Part shown: positions 44,652-56,028 of the stretch, piece by piece | Position numbering within the stretch: the stretch's first letter is position 1 | Layout: each line of letters starts with the position of its first letter | From: Dechloromonas sp. HYN0024 | GTDB lineage: Bacteria > Pseudomonadota > Gammaproteobacteria > Burkholderiales > Rhodocyclaceae | DNA: 64,000 bases | NCBI RefSeq assembly: GCF_003441615.1 | Contig: NZ_CP031842.1 | Location: 496,001-560,000 of the forward strand | Direction of reading: 5' to 3' | The notes under the pieces: model-generated | Told to the model about the DNA's origin: nothing | Databases searched by the model: none | The model's input: the letters and a program-made list of their open reading frames with translations, nothing else | Program-made: the position numbers and the translations under genes

Positions 44652-45605
44652 TCAAAAGTTTTTCCGTAAATCCATGCCGGCATACAGGCCAGCGACCTGA
44701 TCGGCGTAGCCGTTGAAGGGCAGGGTCTTGCGTTTGAGGAATTCGCCGAGACGGCGTTCGTTGGCCTGGCTCCAGCGCTTGTGCGGTACGTCGGGATTGA
44801 CGTTGGAGTAGAAGCCATATTCGTCGGGGCCGGCTTTCATCCACGCTGTATTTGGCTGCTTTTCGACGAAGCGGATACGGACGATGGATTTCGCTCCCTT
44901 GAAACCATATTTCCATGGCACGACGAGGCGGAGCGGCGCACCATTTTGTTTGGGCATGACTTCTCCATACATGCCAAGCGCCAGGATGGTAAGGGGGTGC
45001 CGCGCCTCGTCGAGACGGAGACCTTCGATATAAGGCCAGTCGAGCAGGGGCAGTCGCACGTAGGGCATTTGCTCGGGGTCGGCGAGGCTCCAGAATTCGA
45101 CGTATTTGGCATTGCCGGTCGGCTCGACCCGCTTGAGCAATTCGCTGAACGGAAAGCCAACCCAGGGAACAATGGCGCTCCAACCCTCGACACAGCGCAT
45201 CCGGTAAATGCGTTCTTCAAGCGGCGCCCACTTCAGAATGTCGTCGATGGCAAAGGTCTTTGGCGCTTTCACTTCGCCGTCGACAGTCAGCGTCCACGGC
45301 TGGGTACGCAGGCGGTGGGCATTTTTTGCCGGGCTGTCCTTGTCCGGGCCGAATTCGTAGAAATTCCCGTAAGTGGTCATCGACTGGTAGGGCGTCAGCT
45401 TGTCGTCGATGGTCGACAAGGGGCTTGATAGCAGATTGTCGAACCGGCGGCTACGTCCGTCACGGGTTTCTGCGCCATGAGCCAGACCGAGGGTGCTTGC
45501 ACCAAGGCCGAGGGCGAGTGTCCGGATGAAGTCTCGGCGACCGGCATAGACCTGGGGGTCGGTGATTTCGGACGTTGGAATGTGCGGCGTGTGGCGAATC
45601 AGCAT
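44652..45605 (-). CDS. msrP: MsrP periplasmic methionine sulfoxide reductase, catalytic subunit
   Basis: A 317-aa molybdoenzyme (YedY family) that repairs oxidised methionines in periplasmic proteins. A Tat signal GRRDFIRTLALGLGAS is at 22-37. The molybdenum ligand is Cys138 in YRMRCVEGWSAIVPW. Other family text is PYQSMTTYGNFYEFG and RLVVPWKYGFKGAKSIV. It precedes msrQ. The 105-bp gap upstream shows no clear regulator site. Confidence 0.96.
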   Translation of the reverse strand: MLIRHTPHIPTSEITDPQVYAGRRDFIRTLALGLGASTLGLAHGAETRDGRSRRFDNLLSSPLSTIDDKLTPYQSMTTYGNFYEFGPDKDSPAKNAHRLRTQPWTLTVDGEVKAPKTFAIDDILKWAPLEERIYRMRCVEGWSAIVPWVGFPFSELLKRVEPTGNAKYVEFWSLADPEQMPYVRLPLLDWPYIEGLRLDEARHPLTILALGMYGEVMPKQNGAPLRLVVPWKYGFKGAKSIVRIRFVEKQPNTAWMKAGPDEYGFYSNVNPDVPHKRWSQANERRLGEFLKRKTLPFNGYADQVAGLYAGMDLRKNF

Positions 45606-45710
45606 ATCGGTTCCTGGTGGCTTCCATGTCCATTAGTCGGCGTAGATCGGGAATACTTACAGCGATTCCCGCTGGCGGATGGACTTCAGACTGCCAGGAT
45701 GCCTCCAGGT

Positions 45711-46553
45711 TCAGACAGAAAGGGCGGCGCGCAGCTCGGCGATTTCTGCATCGGCCGCCTGGCGCAGGTCTTCATGCTGTAGTCGGATGTCCGCTTGCCA
45801 GGCCTCCTCCTCTGCTCCGATGGTCCTGTTCTGCCACGCCGGGGCATTGCCGGCGAGGGCGATAGAAAAACAGAGGATATCGCTGATCGAGCGCGGGGCT
45901 TCCGCCCGGGTCCGGTGACTCTGATCGCGTACAGCATCGGTGATCGTGGTCGGTAGCCCCAGACTATGTAGCAGATTTTCCCCTATTCCTTCGTGCCAGC
46001 CGGCGATGAGTTCGATCATCAACGCTTCATTGTCTCGATAGTCTGGATAGGCTGCGGCACGAAACAGCAGGTAGAAAATGCCGATGTTGTGAACCAGGCC
46101 GGCCAGCATGGCCATATCAGGCGTGGCGTAGCCATTGTGGCGAGCCAGCGTGCGGGCGATGGCGGCAACCTGCAGGGAGTTCTCCCAGGCGGCTCTGGCG
46201 ATCGTGTTGTAACGCGATAGATGAACCGATTTGAGCATCTGATCCATGGCCACGGCAAGCGATGTCATGCGGACGATGTCGATGCCCAGTCGTTCGATCA
46301 CGGTATTCAGGTCGGCCACCGTATGGCCGGCCGGGTTGTAGATGACCGAACTGGCCAGGCGCAAAAGCTTGCTCGAAATCAGCGGCTCGACGCTGATTGC
46401 CTGGACGATCTGTTCGTTACGTACAAACGGATCTTTCAGGGCATTGCGGACCAGGATGGCCGCATCAAGGCAGGTCGGGAAATTGACATCGCCCGATAGC
46501 TCGCGGGCGATGTCGTCAAGAATTTGGAAGTGGGTACCACCCCGGCTGGGCAT
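45711..46553 (-). CDS. HDOD-domain protein
   Basis: A 280-aa cytoplasmic protein whose central region (about 20-215) is an HDOD domain, a non-catalytic relative of HD phosphohydrolases used in signalling (LRLASSVIYNP, IERLGIDIVRM). The HD-like position reads LVHNIGIFY, with Asn in place of Asp, so enzyme activity is not expected. It starts 1 bp after the CBS gene stop, an operon suggesting a joint nucleotide-sensing or regulatory role. Target unknown. Confidence 0.88.
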   Translation of the reverse strand: MPSRGGTHFQILDDIARELSGDVNFPTCLDAAILVRNALKDPFVRNEQIVQAISVEPLISSKLLRLASSVIYNPAGHTVADLNTVIERLGIDIVRMTSLAVAMDQMLKSVHLSRYNTIARAAWENSLQVAAIARTLARHNGYATPDMAMLAGLVHNIGIFYLLFRAAAYPDYRDNEALMIELIAGWHEGIGENLLHSLGLPTTITDAVRDQSHRTRAEAPRSISDILCFSIALAGNAPAWQNRTIGAEEEAWQADIRLQHEDLRQAADAEIAELRAALSV

Positions 46554-46554
46554 T

Positions 46555-46986
46555 TCAGCCGGCGATGTAGTTTTCCAGCTGGGCGATCAGGAATTTCTGG
46601 TCGCTGATGGTTTCCTTGACCAGGTCGCCGATCGAAATGATACCCAGGACATTGTTCTCGTCGTCGAGGACGGGCAGATGGCGGAAATGCTTTTCGGTCA
46701 TCAGGGCCATACACTCATCGAGGGATACACTCGGTGTGACATAGGCAACCTTGTCGCTCATGATTTCGCTGACCTGGGTTTCCTTGGAGGTCTTGCCTTG
46801 CAGGATGATTTTCCGTGCGTAGTCGCGCTCGGAAAAGATGCCGACCAGTTGCTCGCCATCAAGGACCAGAAGGGCGCCGACCTCGTGCTTCGCCATGACC
46901 GTCAGGGCGTGATAGACCGTATCGCTCGGAGCGACGACGGCCAAGGGGCGGGTTCTGCCGGCGAGAAGCTGTTTGAGTGTCTTCAT
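46555..46986 (-). CDS. CBS-domain pair protein
   Basis: A 143-aa protein made of two CBS domains (about 8-65 and 75-135), with VGALLVLDGEQLVGIFSERDYARK and HLPVLDDENNVLGIISIGDLVK as the typical strand-turn-Asp/Glu segments. CBS pairs bind adenine nucleotides and regulate a partner. The partner is probably the HDOD protein encoded directly downstream. Confidence 0.93.
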   Translation of the reverse strand: MKTLKQLLAGRTRPLAVVAPSDTVYHALTVMAKHEVGALLVLDGEQLVGIFSERDYARKIILQGKTSKETQVSEIMSDKVAYVTPSVSLDECMALMTEKHFRHLPVLDDENNVLGIISIGDLVKETISDQKFLIAQLENYIAG

Positions 46987-47062
46987 GTGTTGTCTCCTAC
47001 TCCTGTTGGATATTGTCCGTTCAGTCTAGCGTCCTCAACATGGACTGCCAAGCTTCCGAAAA

Positions 47063-47091
47063 ACAAAAAAGGCAGCCTAAGCTGCCTTTTT
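47063..47091 (-). terminator. Bidirectional terminator after the cytochrome c gene
   Basis: GGCAGC (47071-47076), loop CTAA, GCTGCC (47081-47086) has an A-run before and a T-run after. On the minus strand it is followed by TTTTTTG about 15 bp beyond the cytochrome stop, so it ends that transcript. Confidence 0.85.
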
Positions 47092-47107
47092 CTCACGTCT
47101 TCGCCAA

Positions 47108-47743
47108 TCAGCGAAGACCCGCTGCGTATTCTGCGACCGCCTTGATTTCGGCATCGGAAAGCTTGGCAGCAATCATGCGCATCATCTTTTCCGGATCGTT
47201 GGCGCGTTCTTCAACACGGAAGGCCTTCAGCTGGGCTTCGGTGTATTCCTGGAACTGGCCAGCCAGACGTGGGTACTGAGCGGGCAGGCCGGCACCAGCC
47301 GGGCCGTGGCAGCCGGCACAGGCGGGAACGCCCTTCTTGAAGTCGCCCTGACGCCAGATCTTCTGGCCGAGAGCAATCTGCTTTTCATCCTTGGCGGCGG
47401 CTGGCTTCTGCTTCTGGCGCGAGAACCAGGCGGCAACATTCTTGATGTCGTCATCGGAAAGCGGTGCGGCCATGCCGGCCATGATCGGGTTGTTACGCAC
47501 GGCCGGCTTGTCACCAACCGGCTTGAAATTCTTGAGTTGCTTGACGATGTATTCCTCGACCTGGCCGGCCAGGTTCGGGTTGGCCGAAGTCGGGCTGTTG
47601 CCATCGGCGCCATGACAGGCGACACAAATGGATTCGGCGATGGCCTTGCCCTTGGCAGGGTCAGCCTTGGCGTGGGCTTCTTCGGAAGCGTGGGTGACAA
47701 AACTGGTGGCGAAAAGGATTGCCAGTGCCGCTGTACGGATCAT
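47108..47743 (-). CDS. Dihaem cytochrome c (c4 type)
   Basis: A 211-aa periplasmic electron carrier with a signal peptide (about 1-19) and two class I haem c domains: CVACH (about 40-44) and CAGCH (about 141-145). The distal Met candidates are in [10 protein letters not shown] and MMRMIAAKL. The two-domain plan and spacing match cytochrome c4, which feeds terminal oxidases. Divergent from engB, the same arrangement as in many betaproteobacteria. Confidence 0.93.
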   Translation of the reverse strand: MIRTAALAILFATSFVTHASEEAHAKADPAKGKAIAESICVACHGADGNSPTSANPNLAGQVEEYIVKQLKNFKPVGDKPAVRNNPIMAGMAAPLSDDDIKNVAAWFSRQKQKPAAAKDEKQIALGQKIWRQGDFKKGVPACAGCHGPAGAGLPAQYPRLAGQFQEYTEAQLKAFRVEERANDPEKMMRMIAAKLSDAEIKAVAEYAAGLR

Positions 47744-47850
47744 TTCGAACTCCTAGTGCGCGTTTATGGGCGCTTTGGCCGGAACGGAGGTTACAAACCT
47801 GTTATTCTATATCAGTTCGTCGCCCTCTTGGCGCGTCTTCCGAGTTTTTT

Positions 47851-48513
47851 ATGCCTCTGTTCCAACAGGCGGTTTTTTTGACAACCGTCGCCAATCTCCG
47901 TGATTTGCCGCAGGACTCCGTGCGCGAAGTGGCTTTCGCCGGTCGCTCCAATGCTGGCAAATCGTCGACCATTAATACCCTGGCCGGGCGTGTTCGCCTC
48001 GCCTATGTCAGTAAAACGCCGGGTCGGACCCAGCATCTGAACTATTTCACACTGGCCGACGGAAAATATTTCGTCGACCTGCCCGGCTATGGTTACGCCA
48101 AAGCGCCGGAAGCGATCCGTTCGCAATGGGAGGGACTGATTGGCCCTTATCTCAACAAGCGCGATCAGCTGGCCGGCCTGGTGGTCATCATGGACATCCG
48201 TCGCCCGATGACCGACCTCGATTTGCGCCTGATCGACTGGTTTCGGCCGACTGGCCGCCCGATCCACATTCTGCTTTCCAAGGCTGACAAGTTGAGTCGG
48301 CAGGAACAGACCAAGTCTTTGCGCTCGGTTAAGGCGGAAGTGGCCACCTGGGGCGATGCCGAGCTGTATTCTGTGCAACTCTTTTCCAGCCTGAAAAAGA
48401 CCGGCGTGGAAGAGGCTGAAGCGGTGCTGGCCAGCTGGCTGGAGATCGAAATCAAGCCGAAGGAAAACAAAGGGCCCCCGGATAAGGGGGGTCCGGGGGC
48501 CAAAAAGCCTTAA
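47851..48513 (+). CDS. yihA: Ribosome biogenesis GTPase YihA/EngB
   Basis: A 220-aa essential GTPase for 50S assembly and cell-cycle control. GTPase motifs are G1 [11 protein letters not shown]3 DLPGYGYA and G4 LSKADK. The ATG at 47851 gives the usual N-terminus ([12 protein letters not shown]); the frame stays open upstream into the divergent cytochrome region. The last 13 codons ([14 protein letters not shown]) are non-conserved and are encoded by a strong hairpin. Confidence 0.95.
   Translation: MPLFQQAVFLTTVANLRDLPQDSVREVAFAGRSNAGKSSTINTLAGRVRLAYVSKTPGRTQHLNYFTLADGKYFVDLPGYGYAKAPEAIRSQWEGLIGPYLNKRDQLAGLVVIMDIRRPMTDLDLRLIDWFRPTGRPIHILLSKADKLSRQEQTKSLRSVKAEVATWGDAELYSVQLFSSLKKTGVEEAEAVLASWLEIEIKPKENKGPPDKGGPGAKKP
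48473..48501 (+). other. Strong GC hairpin inside the 3' end of yihA
   Basis: GGCCCCCGGA (48473-48482) and TCCGGGGGCC (48492-48501) form a perfect 10-bp stem with a 9-base loop. It lies within the last codons and ends 9 bases before the stop. It is followed by AAAAAGCC, not a T-run, so it is not a typical terminator for the plus strand. Confidence 0.6.
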
Positions 48514-48639
48514 CAGGGTCAAGGCGCCCGCTCAGGGAGGTGAAGCGGGAGACAGCGCGTGCCATCTGCGCTCTCTGACGCGCCGCATGGCGGGAAGTTC
48601 CGCCACAGTGCAAAATTTTGTTTATTTGATCGAGGTTGA

Positions 48640-49647
<1,008 letters not shown>

Positions 49648-49673
49648 GCTGAGACGCAGCAAAGCCGGATACG

Positions 49674-49706
49674 AAAATGGCGGCCTTGGCCGCCATTTTG
49701 TTTTTC
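49674..49706. terminator. Bidirectional terminator between hemB and slmA
   Basis: AAAATGGCGGCC (49674-49685) and GGCCGCCATTTT (49688-49699) form a perfect 12-bp stem with a TT loop, followed by GTTTTTC on the plus strand. It serves hemB; the slmA stop (49705) is at its edge on the minus strand. Confidence 0.85.
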
Positions 49707-50313
49707 AGGCGCCCGGAGCGCCGGATTGTGACAGGCAGGCGAAGTAGAGCATGGGCCATTGCTGCGGCCACTGGGTCAACGGCTCGCGGCTGAAGCCGCT
49801 GCGGGCATATTGTTCCCAGCGACCAACGACGTAGCAACGCAGCAGATTGGCCAGGGCGCCAAAGTCGGCGTCCGGTTTCAGGTTTTCCTGTGTGGCTGCG
49901 ATGCGCAGCGCCTGTTTCATGGCTGCTTCGACTTTGTCGAGGAGCGCATTGATGCGAATTTGCAGGCGCTCATTTTCATTGACCAGGGCGTCGCCGATGA
50001 GCACCCGGGTCATGCCGCGATTTTTCTGGGCAAAACGCAGGAGCAGGCCAATGATCAGTTCGATCTGCTTGAAGCCTTCGGTTTCTTCCGAGGTGATCTG
50101 ATTGATGACACCGAACAGGCTTTGCTCGATGAACTCGATCAGGCCTTCGAACATCTGGGCCTTGCTGGCGAAGTGACGGTAGAGCGCCGCTTCTGAACAG
50201 TCCAGTTTGCCGGCCAGGGCGGCTGTGGTGATCTTTTCCCCTTTCGGGGTTTCCAGCATTTCGGCCAGCGTCTGCAGAATTTGCAGGCGGCGCTCGCCCG
50301 GTTTTGTCGCCAT
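49705..50313 (-). CDS. slmA: Nucleoid occlusion factor SlmA (TetR family)
   Basis: A 202-aa TetR-fold protein that binds DNA sites and blocks FtsZ rings over the nucleoid. The HTH (about 10-55) is ITTAALAGKLDCSEAALYRHFASKAQMFEGLIEFIE, a close SlmA pattern; a C-terminal segment with WEQYARSGFSREPLTQWPQQWP is also typical. It lies downstream of the pyrimidine nucleotidase and argB, the conserved neighbourhood for slmA in betaproteobacteria. Confidence 0.92.
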   Translation of the reverse strand: MATKPGERRLQILQTLAEMLETPKGEKITTAALAGKLDCSEAALYRHFASKAQMFEGLIEFIEQSLFGVINQITSEETEGFKQIELIIGLLLRFAQKNRGMTRVLIGDALVNENERLQIRINALLDKVEAAMKQALRIAATQENLKPDADFGALANLLRCYVVGRWEQYARSGFSREPLTQWPQQWPMLYFACLSQSGAPGA

Positions 50314-50325
50314 CGATATCCCCTC

Positions 50326-50985
50326 CTAGTTGTTTTTGGCCGATATTTTCAGTCGACCGTAGCATTTTGTCAGTTGCATCGCTGAGCGAATTTTAACGTC
50401 AACATAAGGCGATTGGCGTAAGCCAGCACTCACCCACACGGTTTTCATGCCGAGCTTTTTGGCACTGACCAGATTGGCCAGGCTGTCCTCGACCATGATG
50501 CATTGGCGTGGGTCGAGGTGTTCGGCGCGGAGCAGGGTGCGGAAGCCGGCCAGCATTGGCTTCGGCTGGAAACGCACGTTTTCGACTGAATAGACGGCAT
50601 CGAAACAGCGGCCCAGTCCGGTGATGTCGAGAATGGCTTCGGTGTAATGGCGCGGCGCGTTGGAGAAGATGATTTTCCGGCCGGGCAGTCGGCGCAGTGT
50701 GTGGAGCAGGGGCTTGTCGAAAACAACCATGCGGGCCAGGTCGGGGAACTGGTGGGTTTCCCACAGAAAATGCCGGGGATCGGTGTCGTGATGGCGGATC
50801 AGGCCGAGCAGCGTGGCGCCGTAGCGGGTCCAGTAGTCCTGCCGGATGCGTGTTGCTTCACGCTCGTCGACGCCGAGGTGGCGCTCGATGTATTGGCGCA
50901 TCGAGCGGTTGATATGGGGAAAGATATGGGGTGTCGCGTTGTGCAGCGTGTTGTCGAGGTCGAACAACCAGACCGGATTCTTCAT
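50326..50985 (-). CDS. Pyrimidine 5'-nucleotidase (HAD family)
   Basis: A 219-aa HAD-superfamily phosphatase related to yeast Sdt1 and Phm8. The catalytic DLDNTLHNA (motif I), FSNAPRHY (motif II), a Lys in QPKPML and VEDSLANL (motif IV) are visible. The start at 50985 gives MKNPVWLFDLDNTL; an upstream Met at 51036 lies inside the hairpin region and adds non-conserved residues. Substrate (UMP/CMP) is inferred from family. Confidence 0.88.
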   Translation of the reverse strand: MKNPVWLFDLDNTLHNATPHIFPHINRSMRQYIERHLGVDEREATRIRQDYWTRYGATLLGLIRHHDTDPRHFLWETHQFPDLARMVVFDKPLLHTLRRLPGRKIIFSNAPRHYTEAILDITGLGRCFDAVYSVENVRFQPKPMLAGFRTLLRAEHLDPRQCIMVEDSLANLVSAKKLGMKTVWVSAGLRQSPYVDVKIRSAMQLTKCYGRLKISAKNN

Positions 50986-51002
50986 GGCGACTCCAGAGGC
51001 AA

Positions 51003-51026
51003 GGAGGCCCGCAGTGGCGGGCCTCC
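51003..51026 (-). terminator. Hairpin between argB and the pyrimidine nucleotidase gene
   Basis: GGAGGCCCGC (51003-51012), loop AGTG, GCGGGCCTCC (51017-51026) is a perfect 10-bp stem about 17 bp after the argB stop. No U-run follows on the minus strand, so it may be a partial terminator or an mRNA-stabilising element within the operon. Confidence 0.6.
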
Positions 51027-51043
51027 TGTCGGTCAATCCGGCA

Positions 51044-52463
<1,420 letters not shown>

Positions 52464-52467
<4 letters not shown>

Positions 52468-52892
52468 GCTTCCGGGAAGGAGGGTATGGCGCGGGTCGGC
52501 GTGTCGATCAATACCCAGAAGGCGGAGTTCATGGCGCGCCGTGCTTCGGCAGCGGCCAGAAAGACATTAATCAGGGTGGCGTAATCGGTGGGCGCTATCG
52601 CCTGTAATTGGGCGAGCCCATCGATCAGCAGGAGTTGCCCCTTGGCTGGCATTCCGTCGGGGTCGGTCAGGCAATCGTAGAGGGCGTCGAAGTTGGCGCC
52701 GTACCAGTCGGGAAAGTGCAGGGCGATCCCCAGTTTCCGCAAGGCATCGGGCGCTGCCGAGGTCTGACCAAGGTCGGCCCTGGCCACAAAAAAACCAGCA
52801 TGTCTGGCGGCCTTCTCGATGGCCTCCTGGCGGGCCGGTGCGAGGTGGAATACGCCGGAGGAACTGGCATTCTTAAGCAGTTTGTCGCGCAT
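52464..52892 (-). CDS. Barstar-family ribonuclease inhibitor
   Basis: A 142-aa cytoplasmic protein of the barstar family. The core is the C-terminal part (about 40-135) with the conserved LHFPDWYGANFDALYDCLTD signature, the helix and loop that plug the barnase active site. An N-terminal extension of about 35 residues precedes it. It follows the RNase gene by 10 bp and is coupled to nudB. Its job is probably to protect the cell from the neighbouring RNase before export. Confidence 0.92.
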
Positions 52893-52902
52893 CGCTCAGT
52901 TC

Positions 52903-53262
52903 CTATTCGACGATTCGCCGAAAGCTCTGGTAGTGGTCGTCGGTGTAGTAGTAGCTATCATCGCGTCCGACGATGATCCGGCGCGGCCCGCGATCCCGAC
53001 GCCACGGTGATTTGACCGTGTATTCGCGGTAGAAGCCTCTGGGGTGCTGAGGGAGACGACGTTCAAAATTGCCGAAGACAATGCCGTCGCGCCCGTAGGG
53101 AAAAGGGCCGCCGGTTTTGATCAACTCGAGTGTCTGCCGGGCTTCGCGGGGCAGATGGGTGACCAGAATAGTGTCGGTTGCAGCCTCGTTGCTGAAGCTG
53201 AAACCGAAGGCGCTCCCGATCGCCAGCCAGGCGACGATCAGGAAGCGCATCCAGGTCATCAT
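52903..53262 (-). CDS. Secreted barnase-type (N1/T1) guanyl ribonuclease
   Basis: A 119-aa protein with a signal peptide (about 1-22, FLIVAWLAIGSAFGFS) and a microbial N1/T1 ribonuclease domain. The catalytic triad can be lined up with barnase: Glu80 (YREYTV, barnase Glu73), Arg95 (RRIIVG, Arg87) and His110 (TDDHYQSF, His102). The FPYGRDGIVFGNFERRLP segment is also typical. The start is 9 bp after the aspS stop; the barstar gene follows. Being exported, it may act outside the cell or in the periplasm. Confidence 0.92.
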   Translation of the reverse strand: MMTWMRFLIVAWLAIGSAFGFSFSNEAATDTILVTHLPREARQTLELIKTGGPFPYGRDGIVFGNFERRLPQHPRGFYREYTVKSPWRRDRGPRRIIVGRDDSYYYTDDHYQSFRRIVE

Positions 53263-53271
53263 GTGGTGCCT

Positions 53272-55071
53272 TTAGGCACTGGGCGCAGCGACTTGCGTAT
53301 CGACCTTCTGACGCAGACGGATATGCAGTTCGCGCAGTTGCTTCTCGTCCACCGGGGAGGGGGCATTGGTCAGCAGGCACTGGGCGCGTTGGGTCTTCGG
53401 GAAAGCGATGACGTCACGGATCGACTCGGCACCGGTCATCATGGTGACGATGCGGTCGAGGCCGAAGGCCAGGCCGCCGTGCGGCGGAGCGCCATACTTC
53501 AGGGCGTCGAGCAGGAAGCCGAACTTGGCCTGTTGTTCTTCCGGTCCGATGTTGAGCGCCGAGAAGACTTTCTCCTGAACGTCGGAGCGATGGATACGCA
53601 CCGAGCCGCCGCCCAGTTCCCAACCGTTCAGCGCCAGGTCGTAAGCCTTGGCCAGACACTTGCCCGGATCGCTTTCGAGGAACTCGAGGTGCTCGTCCTT
53701 CGGGCTGGTGAAGGGGTGGTGGCAGGCGGTCCACCGCTTCGACTCGTCGTCGTACTCGAACATCGGGAAGTCGATGACCCACAGCGGAGCCCATTTGGCG
53801 CCGGTCACGAAGCCCTTTTCGTGGCCGATCTTGATGCGCAGCGCACCGAGGGCGTCGTTGACGATCTTGGCTTTGTCGGCACCGAAGAAGATGAGGTCGC
53901 CCGACTGTGCGCCGGTGCGTTCGAGCACAGCCTTGAGGGAGGCTTCCGAAAGGTTTTTGACGATGGGCGACTGGAGGCCAGTTTCGTTCGGCTGGCTGAC
54001 GTCATTGACCTTGATGTAGGCCAGGCCACGGGCGCCGTAGATGCTGACGAACTGGGTATAGGCGTCGATTTCGCCACGGGTCAGCGTGGCGCCACCCGGA
54101 ATGCGCATGGCGGCAATGCGGCCACCTTCGCTGTTGGCAACGCCGGCGAAGACCTTGAAGGCGACGTCCTTGAAGGCATCGGTGACTTCGGTCAGCTCGA
54201 GGGTGACGCGCAGGTCGGGCTTGTCGGAACCGAAGCGGTGCATGGCTTCGGCGTAGGTCATGCGCGGGAATTCCGGCAGATCGACGTCGATCGCTTCCTT
54301 GAACACGGTACGGATCAGCTTTTCCATCAGGGCGGTGATCTGGTCCTCGCTCATGAACGAGGTTTCGATATCGACCTGAGTGAATTCAGGCTGACGATCA
54401 GCGCGCAGATCTTCATCGCGGAAGCATTTGACGATCTGGTAGTAACGGTCATAGCCGGCAACCATCAACAATTGCTTGAAGAGTTGCGGCGACTGCGGCA
54501 AGGCGAAGAACTGACCATCATGGACGCGCGACGGCACGAGGTAGTCGCGGGCGCCTTCCGGGGTCGATTTGGTCAGCATCGGCGTTTCGATGTCGATGAA
54601 TCCGTTGTCGTCGAGGAAGCGACGGAAGGCCCGGGCCGTCTTGTAACGCAGCATGAGATTGTTCTGCATCTGCGGGCGGCGCAGGTCGATGACGCGATGG
54701 GTCAGGCGAACATTTTCGGAGAGATTGTCTTCGTCGAGCTGGAAGGGCGGCGTGACCGAAGGATTGAGGACTTCGATTTCGTGGCAGAGGATTTCGATTT
54801 CGCCGGAAGCCAGATTGGCATTGGTCGTGCCGGCCGGGCGCGGACGAACCTTGCCGGTGATTTTCAGGCAGAACTCGTTGCGCACTGATTCGGCAATGGC
54901 GAAGGTAGCGGCCCGATCCGGGTCACAGACGATTTGCGCCAGACCTTCGCGGTCGCGCAAGTCGATGAAGATGACGCCGCCGTGGTCGCGCCGACGATGG
55001 GCCCAGCCGCACAGGGTAACAATTTGCCCGTCGAGGGAGGCGTTGAGTTGTCCGCAATAATGGGTACGCAT
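53272..55071 (-). CDS. aspS: Aspartyl-tRNA synthetase
   Basis: A 599-aa class II synthetase. The N-terminal OB-fold anticodon domain (1-105) includes [23 protein letters not shown]; motif 2 is [17 protein letters not shown]; motif 3 is [13 protein letters not shown]. The GAD insert domain is present in the middle, as in all bacterial AspRS. Whether it also makes Asp-tRNA-Asn is not decided here. It is downstream of the DUF502 gene with a 17-bp gap. Confidence 0.98.
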   Translation of the reverse strand: MRTHYCGQLNASLDGQIVTLCGWAHRRRDHGGVIFIDLRDREGLAQIVCDPDRAATFAIAESVRNEFCLKITGKVRPRPAGTTNANLASGEIEILCHEIEVLNPSVTPPFQLDEDNLSENVRLTHRVIDLRRPQMQNNLMLRYKTARAFRRFLDDNGFIDIETPMLTKSTPEGARDYLVPSRVHDGQFFALPQSPQLFKQLLMVAGYDRYYQIVKCFRDEDLRADRQPEFTQVDIETSFMSEDQITALMEKLIRTVFKEAIDVDLPEFPRMTYAEAMHRFGSDKPDLRVTLELTEVTDAFKDVAFKVFAGVANSEGGRIAAMRIPGGATLTRGEIDAYTQFVSIYGARGLAYIKVNDVSQPNETGLQSPIVKNLSEASLKAVLERTGAQSGDLIFFGADKAKIVNDALGALRIKIGHEKGFVTGAKWAPLWVIDFPMFEYDDESKRWTACHHPFTSPKDEHLEFLESDPGKCLAKAYDLALNGWELGGGSVRIHRSDVQEKVFSALNIGPEEQQAKFGFLLDALKYGAPPHGGLAFGLDRIVTMMTGAESIRDVIAFPKTQRAQCLLTNAPSPVDEKQLRELHIRLRQKVDTQVAAPSA

Positions 55072-55088
55072 GAAACTTTCCGGTTGAT

Positions 55089-55703
55089 TCAGGTGTTGGT
55101 GATGATGCGGGGATGTGGCTGGGGGGCCACAACGCCCATCGAGATGATGTATTTGAGTGCTTCGTCGACGGACATTTCAAGTTCGATGACATCTTTGGCC
55201 GGGAGCATCAGAAAGAAGCCGGACGTCGGATTCGGTGTGGTCGGTACGTAGACGCTGACATGTTCGGAATCGAGGTGATTGACGATGTCGCCGCCGGGAT
55301 GTCCGGTTTGAAAGGCGATCGTCCAACATTCCTGATGTGGGTATCGGATGAGCAGGGCTTTGCGAAAAGCATTGCCGTTCGGCGAAAACAGTGTGTCGGA
55401 AACCTGCTTGACGCTGTGGTAAACCGAGTTGACGACGGGAATCCGGGCCAGCACCTTTTCCGACCAGACGACCAGCTTCTGGCCAATGAAATTGGTCGCC
55501 AGAAGGCCCGTGAACAGGATCATGGCCAGGGTCAGAACCGCTCCGGCGCCGGGTATCTGGAAACCGACCAGATTTTGCGGATGGATGCCTTCCGGCAGCA
55601 GTCGCAGCGACTGGTCGAGAGCACTGACGATCGTCGACAGCACCCAGCCGGTTATGACCAGCGGGACCCAGATCAGCAGGCCGGTGATGAAATAACGTTT
55701 CAT
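55089..55703 (-). CDS. DUF502 family membrane protein
   Basis: A 204-aa protein with two hydrophobic helices (about 1-28, [19 protein letters not shown], and 52-75) and a soluble C-terminal domain with the family text [20 protein letters not shown]. Function is unknown; it is a regular neighbour of aspS in betaproteobacteria. The start at 55703 shares one base with the fmdB stop (TGATG). Confidence 0.9.
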   Translation of the reverse strand: MKRYFITGLLIWVPLVITGWVLSTIVSALDQSLRLLPEGIHPQNLVGFQIPGAGAVLTLAMILFTGLLATNFIGQKLVVWSEKVLARIPVVNSVYHSVKQVSDTLFSPNGNAFRKALLIRYPHQECWTIAFQTGHPGGDIVNHLDSEHVSVYVPTTPNPTSGFFLMLPAKDVIELEMSVDEALKYIISMGVVAPQPHPRIITNT

Positions 55704-55957
55704 CAACTGGCCACGCAAGATGAGCAGCTTCCTTCGCCGGTCTGGCAAGGGGGCGCTGCCGCCGGCTTGTTGCCGCCACCCTTGAAGTCAGTGGCATACC
55801 ACCCGCTGCCTTTGAGCTGAAAGCCGGCGGCGGAAAGTAGCTTGCTATAGCTTTCCTTGCTGCATTCCGGGCAAGTCGTGAGGACAGGGTCGCTCATCTT
55901 TTGCAGATGTTCTTTCTGGAAGCCGCAGGAGTCACAGCGATATTCGTAAATCGGCAT
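55703..55957 (-). CDS. FmdB-family zinc-ribbon protein
   Basis: An 84-aa protein with an N-terminal zinc ribbon (CDSC at 8-11, CPEC at 29-32; PIYEYRC start) as in FmdB/CxxC regulatory proteins. The C-terminal tail is Gly/Pro/Ala-rich and ends with three more cysteines (CSSC). It is first of the fmdB-DUF502-aspS run; role unknown, possibly regulatory. Confidence 0.92.
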   Translation of the reverse strand: MPIYEYRCDSCGFQKEHLQKMSDPVLTTCPECSKESYSKLLSAAGFQLKGSGWYATDFKGGGNKPAAAPPCQTGEGSCSSCVAS

Positions 55958-56028
55958 GGGAGTCCTCCAAAACCTTGAATTATAACCGAGAGTCTTAATT
56001 GACTATATCGGGGCGAGCCTTGCCTTTT

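Noticed and set aside
53044..54888. 614-codon frame antisense to aspS and the RNase gene
   Set aside because: Runs across the junction of two real genes and has no family signature.
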